Part shown: one piece after another, positions 62,236 to 64,000 of the stretch
Position numbering within the stretch: the stretch's first letter is position 1
Layout: each line of letters opens with the position of its first letter
Origin: Gammaproteobacteria bacterium
GTDB lineage: Bacteria > Pseudomonadota > Gammaproteobacteria > 21-64-14
Reading direction: 5' to 3'
NCBI GenBank assembly: GCA_027013145.1
Contig: JALUXX010000065.1
Coordinates: forward strand, 62,001 to 126,000
Length of the DNA: 64,000 nucleotides
Position numbers and translations under genes: made by a program
Notes under the pieces: generated by a model
Told to the model about the DNA's origin: nothing
Databases searched by the model: none
Seen by the model: only the letters and a program-made list of their open reading frames with translations

Positions 62236-62244
62236 CGCCCGCCC
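61372..62244. repeat. 873-base direct repeat, copy 2 (cytochrome b segment)
   Basis: Counterpart of 55348-56220. It ends 9 bases before the start codon; the adjacent 5' sequences then differ until the shared box at 62296-62309. Confidence 0.92.
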
Positions 62245-62295
62245 TCTGCGCAATAGATCTGGGGAGACGGTAGGTCCCGCGCCGCCGTCGCGGCC

Positions 62296-62309
62296 ATGAT
62301 GCAGATCAA
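62296..62309 (-). promoter_or_regulatory. FNR/DNR-type box upstream of the cytochrome b-ferredoxin gene
   Basis: Minus-strand TTGATCTGCATCAT, identical to the box at 56273-56286 and at the same distance (centre 67 bases) from the start codon. The bases between box and gene are different in the two copies. Confidence 0.6.
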
Positions 62310-62529
62310 GCGCCCCGGCGAGCGCCTGCGCCGGGGCGATCGCGGAGCGGGGGTGCAAGGGGATGCTGCCGCACGCCCCATGCAGGCGCGCCCGAACGAT
62401 CCCGCCCGGGGCGTGCGCCGGAGCCGGGAACGCGGCGAAGGACGGCACCGGTCGCTGCATGCTGCTCTCCCCCGCCGCCGCGCGGCGGCGGTGCCCGGCC
62501 CGCCCTCCCGGTCCCCCGGGCCCCGCCGC

Positions 62530-63444
62530 CTATCCGTTCAGGGCGGCGCTGGCGATGACCCCCGTGAGTAGCAGGCCGAGTTGGATCAAGGAGGCATGGA
62601 AGTTCGCCACCGCGGCGGCGGGGGTGGGATTGCGTATCAGCCGCACGCTCCCGGCGAGGAAGTACGCGCCGCCGAGGACCGCCGTCGCCAGATAGACCCT
62701 GCCCATGCCGAAGAGGGCGGGCAGCAGCGTCGCTGCGACGAGCACCACGGTATTGCCGAGCACCACGCGGGCGGTCGCGTCGACCCCCCGGACCACGGGC
62801 AGCATCGGTACGGCGGCCGCCGCGTAGTCCCGGCGCAGGGCGATGGCCAGGCTCCAGAAATGCGACGGCGTCCACAGCAGCAGGATCCCGGCCAGCAGCC
62901 AGGCGGCGATCCCCGGGTGTGGGCCGGCGGCCGTCGCACCGGCGAGCACGGCGAAGCTCCCCGCGAGCCCGCCGACGACGATGTTCCAGTGGGTTCGCCT
63001 CTTGAGCCAGAGCGTATAGACGACGCCGTAAGTGAAGGCGCCAAGGAACACGAACAGAGCCGTCACCGTGTTGGTCGTCGCCGCGGCGAGACCGACGGCC
63101 CCCAGAAGCAGTGCGGAAAAAAACACCGGCCACCCCCATCCGTGTCCGAACTCCCCCGTGGCGAAGGGCCGCCTGCGGGTGCGCTCCATGCGCGCGTCCA
63201 GGTCCCGTTCGAGGTACTGGTTGAAGGCGCCGGCGGCGCCGGAGGCGAGCAGGACCGCGACGAACAGCACCGAGGCGCGGCGTGGGTCGGGGCTCGCGCC
63301 GGCGGCCGCCGCGAAGCCGGCGAGGGCCGTATAGGCGATCGCCAAGCCGATGCGCGGCTTGAACAGACCGATGAACTGGCCCACCCGCGTGTGCGCCGGC
63401 GCGTTGGTGACGGGCACGGCCCTTGCGGCGTCCGCTGGCTTCAT
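62530..63444 (-). CDS. ctaB: protoheme IX farnesyltransferase (heme O synthase)
   Basis: CtaB/CyoE adds a farnesyl group to heme b to make heme O. The 304-aa UbiA-family membrane protein has the first Asp-rich motif NQYLERDLDARMERTRRRP (about 75-93) and the second region YTLWLKRRTHWNIVVGG (about 143-159), with nine helices. Its presence implies that at least one oxidase of this cluster carries heme O or A. It lies between the partial oxidase gene (78 bases upstream) and the cytochrome b-ferredoxin gene (285 bases downstream). Confidence 0.94.
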   Translation of the reverse strand: MKPADAARAVPVTNAPAHTRVGQFIGLFKPRIGLAIAYTALAGFAAAAGASPDPRRASVLFVAVLLASGAAGAFNQYLERDLDARMERTRRRPFATGEFGHGWGWPVFFSALLLGAVGLAAATTNTVTALFVFLGAFTYGVVYTLWLKRRTHWNIVVGGLAGSFAVLAGATAAGPHPGIAAWLLAGILLLWTPSHFWSLAIALRRDYAAAAVPMLPVVRGVDATARVVLGNTVVLVAATLLPALFGMGRVYLATAVLGGAYFLAGSVRLIRNPTPAAAVANFHASLIQLGLLLTGVIASAALNG

Positions 63445-63522
63445 CCCCGCTCCTCCCTCGGTCCTGCACGGTGCCGGCGTTGGCCGGGGCGCCGTTCCGC
63501 TTGGTACACCGGCCGGTTGCTT

Positions 63523-64000
63523 TCAGTGCAGCCCCCAGACGGTCCCCAGATACTTCCAGCTGATGAAGTAGTAGACGACGAAGGTCAGCAGGAAGACGAG
63601 GGCAAGCACGAAGGTGCCCGGCGTGACCAGCGTGCCGCCGCCGCCGTAGCCCTCCAGCGCCGCGGCCACCGGCGCCGCCCGCTCCAGGCGCGAGGGCGCC
63701 GTTGTCGTCTCGCCCGTCTCCAGGCGCTTGCCGAAGAGGATGGAGCCGACGGTGATGACGATGAAGGCCGCGCCGCCGAGCACCGCCACGATCGCACTGA
63801 TGCCCAGCAGGCCCAGCATCAGATAGGCCGCCCCCGGCCAGTGGGGGGCGAACGGCAGGCCGGCGCCGGTGATGTCCCAGTCGCGGCGCGGCACGCCGAG
63901 CGTGCCGGCGCCCATCATGAACAGGGAGACCGCCGACATCCCGAGGCCGTAGATATACGGCTGCCAGCGCGCCAGGCCCTTGAAGATGATCTCGCGGCGG
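63523..64000 (-). CDS. C-terminal part of a second heme-copper oxidase subunit I (cut by window edge)
   Basis: The frame runs off the right edge; 158 C-terminal residues are visible. The start of the visible part (GLARWQPYIYGLGMSAVSLF) matches the region AHWQPYLYGGGELLHIAGLA of the oxidase at 58.6 kb, followed by two or three transmembrane helices. It is therefore a paralog of that subunit I. The last helix (FVVYYFISWKYLGTVWG) may be a fused extra helix. It would be the most upstream visible gene of the oxidase cluster, followed by ctaB. Confidence 0.82.
   Translation of the reverse strand, partial: RREIIFKGLARWQPYIYGLGMSAVSLFMMGAGTLGVPRRDWDITGAGLPFAPHWPGAAYLMLGLLGISAIVAVLGGAAFIVITVGSILFGKRLETGETTTAPSRLERAAPVAAALEGYGGGGTLVTPGTFVLALVFLLTFVVYYFISWKYLGTVWGLH

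Overview
The window is high-GC DNA (by eye roughly two thirds G+C), densely packed with short operons whose genes often overlap by 4 bases. Its gene content (hda, yfgD, holC-valS-pepA order, ilvBHC-psd-pssA-leuA order, rimI, opgGH, ubiT/U/V, DsrC-family protein) points to a gammaproteobacterium. A facultatively anaerobic, possibly sulfur-oxidising chemolithotroph of the Acidiferrobacter/Ectothiorhodospira type is my inference. No rRNA, tRNA, CRISPR array, phage or transposase was seen.

Layout. 0.2-10.6 kb: housekeeping genes (DUF2066, CDP-alcohol phosphatidyltransferase, hda, wrbA/yfgD, LysM protein, aspartase-type lyase, TlpA thioredoxin, acylphosphatase, lytic transglycosylase, proS, tautomerase, DUF4124). 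10.9-22.9 kb: MutS2-like ATPase without Smr domain, the ilvB-ilvH-ilvC operon behind a strong sigma70-type promoter, a broken psd, pssA, a redox island (SQR-like flavoprotein, NifX-like protein, FNR-like regulator, FNR box), then leuA with a possible leucine leader peptide, a family-4 type uracil-DNA glycosylase and rimI. 22.9-23.7 kb: a gene-free, less GC-rich stretch with a sigma54-like promoter. 23.7-33.5 kb: diguanylate cyclase, MFS transporter, osmoregulated glucan genes opgG/opgH and a copper-resistance set (Cys-rich protein, copA, copB). 33.5-45 kb: valS-holC-pepA, ubiT, and an operon of a radical SAM protein, ubiU, ubiV and an unusual LplA-DUF116 fusion, with intergenic palindromic repeats on both sides of valS-ubiT.

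45-64 kb is the most interesting part: a large accessory respiratory region. It encodes a Dnr-type NO-responsive regulator, NnrS and NnrS/oxidase-like membrane proteins, hemerythrin and DUF2249 proteins, a GcvH-like lipoyl carrier with a C-terminal CxxC, two small membrane proteins that look like the C-terminal quarter of heme-copper oxidase subunit I (one fused to thioredoxin), a DsrC-like protein, Sco, PCu(A)C, CtaG, heme O synthase, two heme-copper oxidase subunit I paralogs (one cut by the right edge), and two giant cytochrome b fusions. One cytochrome b is fused to a CysJ-like diflavin reductase, the other to two 4Fe-4S clusters plus an MvhD-like domain; both share the same 873-bp cytochrome b segment with no difference I could find.

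How it fits together. TTGA-N6-TCAA boxes (FNR/DNR type, four perfect and four with one mismatch) sit before the NifX/SQR genes, ubiT, the radical SAM-ubiUV operon, a 65-aa gene, the DsrC-like gene and both cytochrome b fusions. The simplest reading is one oxygen/NO-controlled regulon that couples O2-independent ubiquinone synthesis, a heme-copper NO- or O2-reducing module and two quinone-linked cytochrome b electron gates, one facing NAD(P)H/flavin and one facing Fe-S/thiol (possibly lipoyl) carriers. The function of the whole system is inference.
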